DNA from: Aquimarina mytili
GTDB lineage: Bacteria; Bacteroidota; Bacteroidia; Flavobacteriales; Flavobacteriaceae
Reading direction: 5' to 3'
Assembly: GCF_016735115.1 (NCBI RefSeq)
Contig: NZ_JAERQJ010000010.1
Location: 1 to 64,000, forward strand
DNA: 64,000 nt
Of this stretch, positions 17,788 through 26,112 are shown piece by piece (position 1 is the first letter of the stretch; each line of letters opens with the position of its first letter). The position numbers and the translations under genes are program-made. The notes under the pieces are model-generated. The model did not search any database. It was not told the origin of the DNA and worked only from the letters and a program-made list of their open reading frames with translations.

Positions 17788-20700
17788 TTACTGTTCGGTT
17801 TGGATGGATGAATTAGTTTTTGCCTCTTCGGCTTTAATTTTTTGAAGCTCAACTGTTGCCTCGTCTACGACATCGGGATAATCAGAGAAATTTTTAATAA
17901 CACTCTCCAGAATATATGTTGCTTGATACGCATCTTTAAGTCCGTAGAAGTTTTTGGCCATTAGCACCAATCCTTTAGAACCGTACAATCGGTATCCAGG
18001 ATAGTCTTTGGCAAGTTTTTGTATGGTTTGATTGGATGTTTTATAGTTGCCTTCTTCATTTTTGAAATAGGCGTCATAGTATAATGCCTCTGCTGCTAAT
18101 TCTCCAGTGGCAATTTTTTGTACTTCGGCATATGCCAGTTTTGCTCTAGACATATTATTGGTTTGCAAAGCAGCTCTTGCTGTAAATATCTTGGCATCAC
18201 GTTGCACATCCTTTTGAATTTTGGGATTAGCCAATACTTTATCTGCATACTCGATGGTTTTTTGATAATTGAGTAATTGGTAATAAGACTTCATCAAGTT
18301 AGATTGCGCAAAAACAATATTCTGCGGAAAATCAGCATCGTTCTCTAATCGTTCCAGTACAGGAATTGCTTTTTGATAACTACGATTTTCTAAATACACT
18401 TGTGACAATCTAGCCAATGCCTGTTCTGTAAATTCTGTTCTGTCGTTTTGAAGCACATATTCATAATGTGGTATACTAGCGTCTTTATCTCCTTTTTTGA
18501 AATACAGCTGCGCTAAATGAAAATGGCTTTTTAGAGCATGTAATCCATTAGGAAACTCATTCAAGTATTTCTCAAATCCATTAATTGCGGCACTTTCATT
18601 ATTCTCAAGAAATTGTTTCTCAGCCGCTTCGAATGAAGTATTATCCAAATCGGCATCACTAACCTCTACAAAACTTAACCCCTTTACCCACGAAGCATAC
18701 TCGTCGGTTCTTCCTAAATCTACATAAATCAGTCTCGCCGTATTTACGGCTTGTATAGCCTCATCTGTACCAGGATAATCAGCAACCACTTTCTTGAACT
18801 TAGATAATGCCCTATTTCCTTGATCTCTATTATAGAAGACCAAACCTTGTTTCAACAACCCTTTAGGCACATACGAACTTCTGGGCATTTCTCTAATTAA
18901 GCGATCATAAGCTTCAATTCCTCGTTCAATTTTGTTTTCCGAAATGTAAACATCACCAAGTGCAAACATAGCATCATCACGATATGTAGATCTAGGATAT
19001 TGTAGTAAGAACATCTCTAAATCTTTAATCTTTTGACTATGTTTATTCACAAATCCATAACTAATTGCCTTTTGATAATGTGCATAATCAGCGTCGGGTC
19101 CGTTTTTTTTGATCGCCTCGTTATATGCTTCCATGGCTGGCCAATATTTACTGGAAATAAAGTGACTATCCCCTAATCTAAGGAAAGTATCTTCTTGTCT
19201 GGATTCATCTGTGTCACTTTTTTTACTATAAGCTTCAAAATATTGAGCCGCTTGCTGATATTGTTTTAGTTTAAAATAGGTGTATCCTAAATTATAATCC
19301 AGATGTTCAAATTCTATAGTAGACGATGCACCGGTACTGCCTTGAAATTGTTTAAAGTCTATTAGGGCTTCATCAAAATCATGCAATAGATAGTGGCTTT
19401 CAGCCTTCCAATAGATAGCCTTTGCCGTAAAGTTAGCATCTACTTGTTCTTTTAACGATTTATCAAAGTAACGTATCGCCTCGGTATAATTATTTTGAGT
19501 ATATAATTCGACACCCCTATAAAAAGCCACTTTTTGATATACTTCTTTATCGGCAAAATTCCTACTTCCTTCAAGAAGGTCCATTGCTTCCTTATAATTT
19601 TTGGATGTAATATAAGAACTGACTAAAAGCTCCTTGATTTCATCTTCAAACTCTGTATTTGGATATTGATCTAAATATCGCAATAAGATATTTGGAGTAC
19701 TTTCATATGAGTTTCCGATTTCATAACTCAACTTGGCATAATTGTATAATGCGTCTTCTTTGATCTTAGCTTCAAAATCCATTTCTGAAGCATTCTTAAA
19801 AGCATTCAAAGCTTGTTGTTTTTGATCTGTTTTTAAGTACGATTCTGCCAAATGATAATAGGCATTTTGTGCTGTAGCATTACGACCGTCTACAATTTTA
19901 TTAAATTCTGAAATTGCATTACTATAATCTCCCTTTTTATAGTAGGCATACCCTAGGTAATAATAATCTGTATTATTCCATTTTCCTTTACGTCCTTTGT
20001 ATTCTTTAAGATACGGAATCGCTTTTTCGTATTTTCCTAAATTGAAATAGCTTTCTCCAATAATTTTATTTAATTCAGATTTTTCTGAAGGTTTTGATTT
20101 TGGTAATTGGGTTAATCCTTCTTTTATAGCATCTTCAAAGTTTCCCGATTTGAAATTCATATCACTCTGAAAATACGACAGGTTTTTATTGTACTCATCT
20201 AAGTCTTTGACCTCATCAAAAAGTTTATCTGCCTCTTTATAGTTATCACCTTCATACGCTATAAAACCGAGATAGTACTTAGCTTTTGCACCATATTCCG
20301 GAGAATCCTGTACACGATTTAAAAACTTTTTTGCTTCATTAAATCTTTGAATTTTAAAATATGCGTATCCATAATTGAAGTTATACTTTTCTTTTTCCTT
20401 TCTACTCAAATTTGCTGCATCAACCTTATCATACCATTTTCGAGCATAAGCATATTTCCCATTATCAAAATAATAAGTAGCTGCGTCTAAATAGGCTGCA
20501 TTTCGCTTAATACTGGTAGGATATTGTACTACAAAACTCTCTAAAAGTTGATCGGCATCTTTTTGATTAAGCCAAACCGCACAATTGGCAATATAATAAC
20601 TACAATTAGCATCGATATTTTCGTCATTGACGGCATCCCGAACCTTATCAAAAAGGTTCTGAGCTGCTAGAAACTGTTTGTTATTATACAATTCTAACGC

Positions 20701-20805
20701 TTGGTTATACTGTACTAATTCATTTGTGTAAATTGCAGATTGCTGTGCAGATATAGGTCCAGACAAGCCAATCACAAAAAGCATCGAGGTGATGTATTTG
20801 TTCAT
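17788..20805 (-). CDS. Large periplasmic TPR-repeat protein
   Basis: A 1005-aa protein with a cleavable signal peptide (1-20, GPISAQ) followed by an almost uninterrupted array of tetratricopeptide helices, including Y-x-x-A repeats such as YYLGYAYYKKGDYSNAISEFN, FDEALIDF and YLENRSYQKAIPVLE. About 20 or more TPR-like units span residues 25-980. No enzymatic domain. Such long TPR scaffolds in Bacteroidetes sit in the periplasm or at the outer membrane and organise complexes. The partner is most likely the plug-less barrel encoded 28 bp downstream. The two hairpins at 20824-20874 lie in its leader region. Confidence 0.85.
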   Translation of the reverse strand: MNKYITSMLFVIGLSGPISAQQSAIYTNELVQYNQALELYNNKQFLAAQNLFDKVRDAVNDENIDANCSYYIANCAVWLNQKDADQLLESFVVQYPTSIKRNAAYLDAATYYFDNGKYAYARKWYDKVDAANLSRKEKEKYNFNYGYAYFKIQRFNEAKKFLNRVQDSPEYGAKAKYYLGFIAYEGDNYKEADKLFDEVKDLDEYNKNLSYFQSDMNFKSGNFEDAIKEGLTQLPKSKPSEKSELNKIIGESYFNLGKYEKAIPYLKEYKGRKGKWNNTDYYYLGYAYYKKGDYSNAISEFNKIVDGRNATAQNAYYHLAESYLKTDQKQQALNAFKNASEMDFEAKIKEDALYNYAKLSYEIGNSYESTPNILLRYLDQYPNTEFEDEIKELLVSSYITSKNYKEAMDLLEGSRNFADKEVYQKVAFYRGVELYTQNNYTEAIRYFDKSLKEQVDANFTAKAIYWKAESHYLLHDFDEALIDFKQFQGSTGASSTIEFEHLDYNLGYTYFKLKQYQQAAQYFEAYSKKSDTDESRQEDTFLRLGDSHFISSKYWPAMEAYNEAIKKNGPDADYAHYQKAISYGFVNKHSQKIKDLEMFLLQYPRSTYRDDAMFALGDVYISENKIERGIEAYDRLIREMPRSSYVPKGLLKQGLVFYNRDQGNRALSKFKKVVADYPGTDEAIQAVNTARLIYVDLGRTDEYASWVKGLSFVEVSDADLDNTSFEAAEKQFLENNESAAINGFEKYLNEFPNGLHALKSHFHLAQLYFKKGDKDASIPHYEYVLQNDRTEFTEQALARLSQVYLENRSYQKAIPVLERLENDADFPQNIVFAQSNLMKSYYQLLNYQKTIEYADKVLANPKIQKDVQRDAKIFTARAALQTNNMSRAKLAYAEVQKIATGELAAEALYYDAYFKNEEGNYKTSNQTIQKLAKDYPGYRLYGSKGLVLMAKNFYGLKDAYQATYILESVIKNFSDYPDVVDEATVELQKIKAEEAKTNSSIQTEQ

Positions 20806-20823
20806 CTAAATATATAGGTTTAG

Positions 20824-20874
20824 ATTCCGGTCTGCACCGGAATGACAATTTAATTGAATCAAGGCAAGCCTTGA
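20824..20874. repeat. REP-like double hairpin
   Basis: Two perfect inverted repeats stand back to back: ATTCCGGT-CTGC-ACCGGAAT (20824-20843) and TCAAGGC-AA-GCCTTGA (20859-20874), the second followed by seven T on the plus strand. The first resembles the 'CATTCCGGTGCAGACCGGAAT' type of dispersed extragenic palindrome seen in many genomes. They are in the leader of the large TPR gene. The rest of 20806-21202 holds only the ftsE promoter; I see no gene there. Confidence 0.7.
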
Positions 20875-21143
20875 GTTTTTTTGAGTAAATATCGTTTCCC
20901 GCGAATAAATTTTGAGTTAAAGATAGCCTAATCTTCATAGTAATAACGAAAGAATTTGAAGATAATTACATCCCTTTTTAGAATTATGAATTCTTTATGA
21001 ATACTAAGATTGAAGGAGTTTACTATTAACGTCTTCATATTATCTCAAGGAAGTAGGACCGACATCTATTATTAAAACTAAAATATTTAGTATAAAAAAT
21101 GGTTATCCATGTACGGTCGTTAAAAACTATTTTTAATACCTAA

Positions 21144-21172
21144 TTGTTTTAAAAGAAAACTTTTTACTTTTA
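21144..21172 (+). promoter_or_regulatory. Candidate ftsE promoter
   Basis: TTG (21144-21146), 18-nt spacer, TACTTTTA (21165-21172). This fits the Bacteroidetes -33/-7 consensus (TTG, TAnnTTTG) except for the last base. The ftsE ATG follows at 21203. Confidence 0.5.
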
Positions 21173-21202
21173 CCAAGTACTATTAATTGATAATCATAAA
21201 CT

Positions 21203-21886
21203 ATGTCTAATACGGTATTAAGCCTTAAGGATGCTTCTATTTATCAACGTGAAAGCCTAATTCTCTCTGATGTTAATGTAGAGGTTAACAAAGGTGATTT
21301 TGTCTATCTTATTGGTAAAACCGGTACAGGTAAAAGTAGTTTTATGAAGACTCTATATGGTGATCTTCCTTTATTAGAAGGAGAAGGAAGTATTGTTGAT
21401 TTTGATTTACCTACACTACAAGAAAATCAAATCCCATTTCTACGCCGTAAATTGGGTATTGTATTTCAAGATTTTAAATTGCTTAATGATAGAACCGTAA
21501 AAGACAATTTATTATTTGTGCTTAAAGCAACCGGGTGGACAGACGAAATAGCAATGGATGATAAGATCGATAATGTTCTGGACAAAGTAGGGATGAAAAC
21601 CAAGGGGTTTAAATTTCCATATCAATTATCAGGAGGAGAGCAACAGCGTATTGCTATAGCACGAGCTCTTTTAAATGATCCGGAGCTAATATTGGCAGAT
21701 GAGCCTACCGGAAATCTGGATCCACAGACTTCAGTTGAAGTAATGGAGGTTCTTCAAGATATCAATAAGAACGGTAACACTATTCTTATGGCTACACATG
21801 ATTATGCCTTACTTCTAAAATATCCATCAAAAACTTTGAAATGTGATGGAAACAAGGTTTTTGAGGTAGTACAGAGAAAAGGATGA
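21203..21886 (+). CDS. ftsE: FtsE-like ABC transporter ATP-binding protein
   Basis: A 227-aa single ABC ATPase domain. Walker A GKTGTGKSS (about 37-45), Q-loop VFQDFKLL, signature LSGGEQQRIAIARAL, Walker B LILADEPTG and the H-loop ATHDY are all intact. Length and the FQDFKLLNDRTVKDN stretch match FtsE/LolD-type ATPases; FtsE works with the membrane protein FtsX to control peptidoglycan hydrolases at division. No ftsX is seen in the window, which is usual in Bacteroidetes where the pair can be split. LolD is the main alternative. Transcribed alone, divergent from the TPR gene. Confidence 0.75.
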   Translation: MSNTVLSLKDASIYQRESLILSDVNVEVNKGDFVYLIGKTGTGKSSFMKTLYGDLPLLEGEGSIVDFDLPTLQENQIPFLRRKLGIVFQDFKLLNDRTVKDNLLFVLKATGWTDEIAMDDKIDNVLDKVGMKTKGFKFPYQLSGGEQQRIAIARALLNDPELILADEPTGNLDPQTSVEVMEVLQDINKNGNTILMATHDYALLLKYPSKTLKCDGNKVFEVVQRKG

Positions 21887-21999
21887 TTTCACATTTCACT
21901 TTTCTTTAGTTTTCTCATTTAAATTAGAATGTACTATCCAAAAATATCTGTATGAAAACAAATCTATATTTTACGAAAACGTTGTAAGTTGTGTTTTTT

Positions 22000-22025
22000 A
22001 TCGGTAAAAAATGTATTTTACCGAT
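22000..22025. promoter_or_regulatory. Inverted repeat upstream of sRNA 1 (possible operator)
   Basis: ATCGGTAAAA (22000-22009), 6-nt spacer, TTTTACCGAT (22016-22025): perfect 10-bp arms about 56-81 nt upstream of the expected transcription start. The right half is unchanged in copy 2 (22356-22365) while the left half there is degenerate. Placement suits an activator site. The regulator is unknown. Confidence 0.55.
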
Positions 22026-22066
22026 TATTTGTTGTTTTTTACAAGTTTTAAAACCAAGAAACCTCT

Positions 22067-22074
22067 TACATTTG
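22067..22074 (+). promoter_or_regulatory. -7 box of sRNA 1
   Basis: TACATTTG, a perfect TAnnTTTG. No good TTG occurs at the -33 position; instead the block TTTTTTACAAGTT just upstream is conserved in both copies. Confidence 0.65.
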
Positions 22075-22080
22075 TAATGT

Positions 22081-22199
22081 AAAATTAACGAAGTAAAAAA
22101 AACACTTCACCCCAAAATAAAGAAAGCCCCAAATATTACCCCAAATCATACCCCAAAATATCGACTATAAATCCCGAGCCCCCTCTCGGGATTTTTTTT
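22081..22199 (+). ncRNA. C-rich small RNA, copy 1 (about 119 nt)
   Basis: Predicted from a -7 box (22067-22074) and a strong intrinsic terminator (stem ATCCCGAG/CTCGGGAT at 22171-22192 plus T-tract). There is no open frame: stop codons follow at once. The body is mostly unstructured and carries four CCCCAAA boxes beginning at 22110, 22127, 22139 and 22151. C-rich single-stranded boxes are typical of base-pairing RNAs that target G-rich mRNA sites. The start point is inferred from promoter spacing. I do not recognise a known RNA family. Confidence 0.65.
22171..22199 (+). terminator. Intrinsic terminator of sRNA 1
   Basis: Stem ATCCCGAG (22171-22178) / CTCGGGAT (22185-22192), loop CCCCCT, then a T run to 22199. 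Confidence 0.85.
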
Positions 22200-22406
22200 G
22201 CGATCTTATATTCTATTAAAAATATTCATAAAGGACAAAAAAGTACCAACTCTTTACCCGTTTCACTTTTGCTGTATTCAACATTTCTGTCAAAACCGTA
22301 AGCAAAAAACTGAGAAAACGTCAATATTTGTGTATTTTATCGATATAAAAATGCATTTTACCGATTATTTGTTGTTTTTTACAAGTTCTAACTCGAAGTA
22401 CCTTCT

Positions 22407-22414
22407 TATATTTG
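22407..22414 (+). promoter_or_regulatory. -7 box of sRNA 2
   Basis: TATATTTG, a perfect TAnnTTTG, exactly 340 bp after the -7 box of copy 1, with the same conserved upstream block. Confidence 0.65.
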
Positions 22415-22420
22415 TACTGT

Positions 22421-22560
22421 AAAAATGAGAGAGGTGTTTTTAAAACATTTCGCCCAAAAAATAAGAAACCCCAAATTACCCCAAGATATTTGGATTAGCC
22501 CCCAAATCATACCCCAAAATATCGATACAAGTCCCGAGTTTCCCCCCTCGGGACTTTTTA
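22421..22560 (+). ncRNA. C-rich small RNA, copy 2 (about 140 nt)
   Basis: Second copy of the unit, from the -7 box at 22407-22414 to the terminator at 22531-22559. Four C4-C5 boxes start at 22469, 22479, 22499 and 22512, the third being TAGCCCCC (22496-22503) inside the segment that copy 1 lacks. An ATG at 22425 opens a frame, but it runs through the terminator and is not conserved in copy 1, so I read the unit as non-coding. It ends 120 bp before the 32-codon gene at 22681. Confidence 0.65.
22531..22559 (+). terminator. Intrinsic terminator of sRNA 2
   Basis: Stem GTCCCGAG (22531-22538) / CTCGGGAC (22547-22554), 8-nt loop, then TTTTT. The base changes relative to copy 1 (AT to GT at the stem base) are compensated on the other side (AT to AC), so the stem is under selection. 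Confidence 0.85.
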
Positions 22561-22680
22561 TTTGTATCCTCTTTATACAAGTATTAAAATTTTTATAAAA
22601 CTTTGATTAGTTTGTAATTCGATTAAAATTCTATCGTATCTTATTATAGATAAAAAATTGTATCATTTAAAAATAGGCTT

Positions 22681-22779
22681 ATGAAATTATTTTACGGAAT
22701 TATGATCGTAGACCTCAAAGCATTAAGAAATTTTTTGAAACAATTGCCAGGTGCAAGTAGATATGCAATGAGGAAATAG
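22681..22779 (+). CDS. 32-aa LPGAS-motif microprotein A
   Basis: Unrecognised 32-residue protein. It begins MKLFYGIMIVD, has a hydrophobic/amphipathic first half and ends FLKQLPGASRYAMRK. It is the plus-strand member of a four-gene family in this window (others at 44233, 44598 and 45054, minus strand), all exactly 32 codons plus stop. It is closest to the copy at 44598: both start MKLFYGIM, and the DNA differs mainly at synonymous positions, which supports translation. A possible promoter is TTG (22612-22614) with TATCTTAT (22637-22644). It lies 120 bp behind the tandem small RNAs and ends before a strong bidirectional terminator. No signal peptide; function unknown. Confidence 0.75.
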   Translation: MKLFYGIMIVDLKALRNFLKQLPGASRYAMRK

Positions 22780-22836
22780 AGCACTTTCAGTTTTATACTG
22801 AATCGATTAAGACCCTGTATTAATACCTACAAAATA

Positions 22837-22866
22837 AAAACCCCTAGGGATATCCCTAGGGGTTTT
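22837..22866. terminator. Bidirectional terminator between microprotein A and typA
   Basis: Perfect palindrome with 14-bp arms, AAAACCCCTAGGGA (22837-22850) and TCCCTAGGGGTTTT (22853-22866). A-tract and T-tract flank the GC core, so it serves both converging genes. Confidence 0.88.
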
Positions 22867-22887
22867 ATAATTATAATAAGATTAAAC

Positions 22888-24687
22888 TTACACTATTTTA
22901 TTTCGTTTACGTTCTACTTCAGTAAGAAATATTTTACGTAACCTTAAGTGGTTTGGTGTAACCTCAACATATTCATCTTTTTGAATATATTCTAAAGCTT
23001 CTTCTAACGAAAACTTAATTGCCGGTACAATTTTAGCTTTATCATCAGCTCCTGCAGAACGAACATTCGATAACTTTTTAGTTTTGGTAACATTAACAGT
23101 CATATCATCTCCGCGAGAATTCTCTCCAATTACCTGCCCTTCATAAATATCCTCTCCCGGATCAATAAAGAATTTTCCTCTGTCTTGTAATTTATCTATA
23201 GAATAAGGAATAGCGGTACCTTTTTCCATAGACACAAGAGATCCATTAATACGACCTGGGATATCACCTTTTAACGGTTGATATTCTTTAAAACGATGCG
23301 CCATAATCGCTTCACCAGCTGTTGCTGTTAACAACTGATTACGCAATCCTATTATACCTCTTGATGGAATTAAGAATTCGCAAACCATACGATCGCCTTT
23401 AGCCTCCATGCTTAACATCTCTCCTTTGCGAAGTGTTACCATCTCAACAGCTTTACCCGATACACTTTCTGGAAGATCAATAGTTAACTCTTCTACCGGC
23501 TCACATTTAACTCCGTCAATCTCTCTGATAATTACTTGTGGCTGTCCAATTTGTAATTCGTACCCTTCTCTTCTCATGGTTTCGATAAGTACCGATAAAT
23601 GCAGTACACCTCTACCAAAAACCATAAATTTATCAGCGCTATCGGTTTCATTTACCCGTAAAGCAAGGTTTTTCTCTAGTTCTTTTTCTAGTCTTTCTTT
23701 AATATGTCTTGAAGTAACAAATTTCCCATCTTTTCCAAAGAATGGAGAATCGTTAATCGTAAACAACATACTCATCGTAGGCTCATCGATTGCAATGGTT
23801 TTTAGCCCTTCAGGATTTTCGATATCGGCTACAGTATCTCCAATTTCAAAACCTTCAAGTCCAACTAATGCACAAATGTCACCAGCTTCAACCTTATCTA
23901 CTTTTCTTCTTCCTAGACCTTCAAAAGTATGAAGTTCTTTAATTTTTGATTTTTTTATGGTTCCATCACGTTTCACCAAAGAAACCTGCATACCTTCGGT
24001 CAGCGTTCCTCTTTGCAAACGACCAATAGCGATACGTCCTGTAAATGAAGAAAAATCTAATGATGTAATCAACATTTGTGGAGTACCCGCTTCAATTTTA
24101 GGAGATGGGATATGATCGATCACCATATCCAATAAGGGTTCAATATTGTCAGTTTCTTTTTTCCAGTCCTCACTCATCCAATTGTTCTTTGCAGAACCAT
24201 ATACCGTTGGAAAATCTAACTGCCACTCTTCAGCACCTAACTCGAACATAAGATCGAATACTTTCTCATGTACTTCATCAGGAGTACAGTTTTCTTTATC
24301 TACTTTGTTTACCACAACACATGGTTTCAAGCCAAGATCAATTGCTTTTTGAAGTACAAAACGAGTTTGTGGCATTGGTCCTTCAAAAGCATCTACAAGA
24401 AGTAGTACTCCATCGGCCATATTTAATACACGTTCTACTTCTCCTCCAAAATCGGCGTGACCAGGAGTATCAATAATATTGATTTTAGTTCCTTTATAAG
24501 TAACCGATACGTTTTTTGAAGTAATTGTAATACCTCTTTCACGCTCTAAGTCATTATTATCAAGGATTAAATCTCCAGTATTTTCATTTTCACGAAATAA
24601 TTGACAATGGTACATAATCTTATCTACCAACGTAGTTTTACCGTGATCTACGTGTGCAATTATTGCAATATTTTTTATAGCTGTCAT
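22888..24687 (-). CDS. typA: Translational GTPase TypA/BipA
   Basis: A 599-aa ribosome-associated GTPase related to EF-G that helps 50S assembly and stress growth. G1 AHVDHGKTTL (residues 11-20), G2 region RERGITI, G3 DTPGHADFGGEV and G4 NKVDKENC are intact; the C-terminal TypA-specific part shows SRGIIGLRNQLLTATAGEA. Length matches the family. Start MTAIKNIAIIAHVDH. A TACCTTTG -7 box lies on the minus strand at 24710-24717. Divergent from kdsA. Confidence 0.97.
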   Translation of the reverse strand: MTAIKNIAIIAHVDHGKTTLVDKIMYHCQLFRENENTGDLILDNNDLERERGITITSKNVSVTYKGTKINIIDTPGHADFGGEVERVLNMADGVLLLVDAFEGPMPQTRFVLQKAIDLGLKPCVVVNKVDKENCTPDEVHEKVFDLMFELGAEEWQLDFPTVYGSAKNNWMSEDWKKETDNIEPLLDMVIDHIPSPKIEAGTPQMLITSLDFSSFTGRIAIGRLQRGTLTEGMQVSLVKRDGTIKKSKIKELHTFEGLGRRKVDKVEAGDICALVGLEGFEIGDTVADIENPEGLKTIAIDEPTMSMLFTINDSPFFGKDGKFVTSRHIKERLEKELEKNLALRVNETDSADKFMVFGRGVLHLSVLIETMRREGYELQIGQPQVIIREIDGVKCEPVEELTIDLPESVSGKAVEMVTLRKGEMLSMEAKGDRMVCEFLIPSRGIIGLRNQLLTATAGEAIMAHRFKEYQPLKGDIPGRINGSLVSMEKGTAIPYSIDKLQDRGKFFIDPGEDIYEGQVIGENSRGDDMTVNVTKTKKLSNVRSAGADDKAKIVPAIKFSLEEALEYIQKDEYVEVTPNHLRLRKIFLTEVERKRNKIV

Positions 24688-24709
24688 AAACGCCTCATTT
24701 TTAAGGGTG

Positions 24710-24717
24710 CAAAGGTA
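24710..24717 (-). promoter_or_regulatory. typA -7 promoter box
   Basis: Reads TACCTTTG on the minus strand, a perfect TAnnTTTG, 23 bp upstream of the typA start. No clear TTG was found at -33. Confidence 0.55.
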
Positions 24718-24824
24718 CGAGTTATTTTGACAGGTTGTATATCTTTTACCCGTTATTTAAAAAGCACTAAAATTAGTACACAAAACTCTTATTAATAATG
24801 CCTTAATTCTCCCAATAAAACTTC

Positions 24825-24832
24825 TATCTTTG
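24825..24832 (+). promoter_or_regulatory. kdsA -7 promoter box
   Basis: TATCTTTG, a perfect TAnnTTTG, with the kdsA ATG 20 bp downstream (24852), implying a very short leader. Confidence 0.6.
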
Positions 24833-24851
24833 CACCTTAAAATAAGCTATC

Positions 24852-25670
24852 ATGCAACTAGAGAATATTCCTAATCTAAAACATCTTGACGCAAATAATT
24901 TTTTCCTTCTGGCTGGGCCATGTGCTATTGAGGGAGAAGAAATGGCATTACGAATTGCAGAAAAAGTAGTTGACATTACTTCTAAATTAAACATACCATA
25001 TGTGTTTAAAGGGTCTTTTAAAAAGGCTAATCGTAGTCGTATTGATAGTTTTACAGGAATTGGAAATGAAAAAGCCTTAAAAATCTTACGCAAAGTAGGA
25101 GAAACTTTTGAAGTACCAACTGTCACCGATATTCATGAAAATGAAGATGCAGCGTTGGCAGCAGAATATGTCGATATCCTGCAAATACCAGCTTTTTTGG
25201 TTCGTCAAACTGACCTGGTGGTGGCAGCGGCAAAAACCGGTAAAACTGTAAATCTTAAAAAAGGGCAATTTATGAGCCCTGAAGCGATGCAGCATGCCGT
25301 TAAAAAAGTAAACGATAGTGGTAATAAAAATGCCATGATTACAGACAGAGGAACTATGTTTGGTTACCAAGATATGATCGTTGATTTTAGGGGTATCCCT
25401 ACCATGAAACAATATGGAACTACAGTATTAGACGTTACCCACTCTCTACAGCAACCTAATCAATCTAGTGGTGTTACTGGCGGTAGACCAGACATGATCG
25501 AAACCATAGCACGTGCAGGAGTTGTAACAGGTGTTGATGGATTATTTATGGAGACTCATTTTGATCCGGCAAATGCCAAAAGCGATGGGGCTAATATGCT
25601 ACACTTGGATCATTTAGAGAAATTGCTAAGCAACTTAGTAGCGATTAGACAAACGGTTAATCAGTTATAA
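24852..25670 (+). CDS. kdsA: 3-deoxy-8-phosphooctulonate synthase
   Basis: 272-aa cytoplasmic enzyme condensing phosphoenolpyruvate with arabinose 5-phosphate to Kdo-8-phosphate for lipopolysaccharide. Signatures: LAGPCAIE near residue 20, FKGSFKKANRSR, TDIHE, DVTHSLQQPN and the KdsA-typical GGRPDMI, with DPANAKSDGANM at the end. The Cys in AGPCAIE marks the metal-dependent class (as in Aquifex), where the metal-independent E. coli enzyme has Asn. Its last 14 bp overlap tail-to-tail with the convergent DUF1801 gene. Confidence 0.96.
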   Translation: MQLENIPNLKHLDANNFFLLAGPCAIEGEEMALRIAEKVVDITSKLNIPYVFKGSFKKANRSRIDSFTGIGNEKALKILRKVGETFEVPTVTDIHENEDAALAAEYVDILQIPAFLVRQTDLVVAAAKTGKTVNLKKGQFMSPEAMQHAVKKVNDSGNKNAMITDRGTMFGYQDMIVDFRGIPTMKQYGTTVLDVTHSLQQPNQSSGVTGGRPDMIETIARAGVVTGVDGLFMETHFDPANAKSDGANMLHLDHLEKLLSNLVAIRQTVNQL

Positions 25671-26019
25671 ATTTTTCTTTTCTGAATTTATAAGCTTGCT
25701 CTAGTACCTCTATAAGTATTTGGTCATCGATATCTTCCTTTTTTTGATATCGAAGTGACTTTACATACTTTCTTTTATCGGCGTATAATTTATCTAAGTG
25801 CTTTGTAAAATATTGTGCAGCAGGAAAACCGACATCTACATATCCCTTAGTCACATTAAGATAACATATAAAATTCTTTCCTTCATAATAAAAAGGAAGT
25901 TTCCATTTAAATAATAACTCGACATCAGACAAGGTAGTTTCGATTACTACTTGCAGATGAAGCAATATAGATTTAAAAGGTTCTGGTTGCTTTAGGATGT
26001 ATTCTTCTGCCGGATTCAT
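25657..26019 (-). CDS. DUF1801 (YdhG-like) domain protein
   Basis: 120-aa small cytoplasmic protein of the DUF1801/YdhG family. Visible signatures are the N-terminal YILKQPEPFKSILLHLQVVI helix and LLFKWKLPFYYEGKNFICYLN, the usual 'KW..PFY...' core. Function unknown; some relatives are linked to iron or frataxin-like folds. The 3' end overlaps the convergent kdsA by 14 bp. Confidence 0.82.
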   Translation of the reverse strand: MNPAEEYILKQPEPFKSILLHLQVVIETTLSDVELLFKWKLPFYYEGKNFICYLNVTKGYVDVGFPAAQYFTKHLDKLYADKRKYVKSLRYQKKEDIDDQILIEVLEQAYKFRKEKFITD

Positions 26020-26086
26020 ACTTCAAAAATAAAATTTTGCACCACTAATTAAAAAAATCATTTGCACAATTCAATATTTTCATTTT

Positions 26087-26103
26087 ACTTTGCATTTCAA
26101 AGT
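26087..26103. promoter_or_regulatory. Palindromic operator 1 (ACTTTGNATTTCAAAGT)
   Basis: ACTTTGCATTTCAAAGT: 8-bp arms around one central T with a single mismatch, overlapping the -7 region (TTTACTTTG) of the downstream gene and ending 9 bp before its ATG at 26113. The identical 3' extension ACTTTTAAA occurs at operator 2 (27091-27107). Probably the site of the winged-helix regulator encoded at 26777. Confidence 0.65.
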
Positions 26104-26112
26104 ACTTTTAAA

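Larger units (their letters stand above)
21975..22560 (+). repeat. Tandem duplication of a promoter-RNA-terminator unit
   Basis: Two copies, about 21975-22200 and 22315-22560, align at a constant offset of 340 from the upstream region to the -7 box, and at about 360 in the terminators. The second copy gained about 20 nt inside the transcribed part. Long identical blocks are ATTTTACCGATTATTTGTTG plus the following TTTTTTACAAGTT, and a 26-nt block at 22139-22164 and 22500-22525 with two CCCCAAA boxes. The sequence between the copies (22201-22314) is not duplicated. Confidence 0.9.

Noticed and set aside
22425..22590. Open frame inside small RNA 2 (ATG at 22425)
   Set aside because: It runs through the terminator hairpin, and the corresponding part of copy 1 has stop codons.
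23408..23932. 174-codon open frame opposite typA
   Set aside because: It is a shadow of the strongly conserved typA reading frame.
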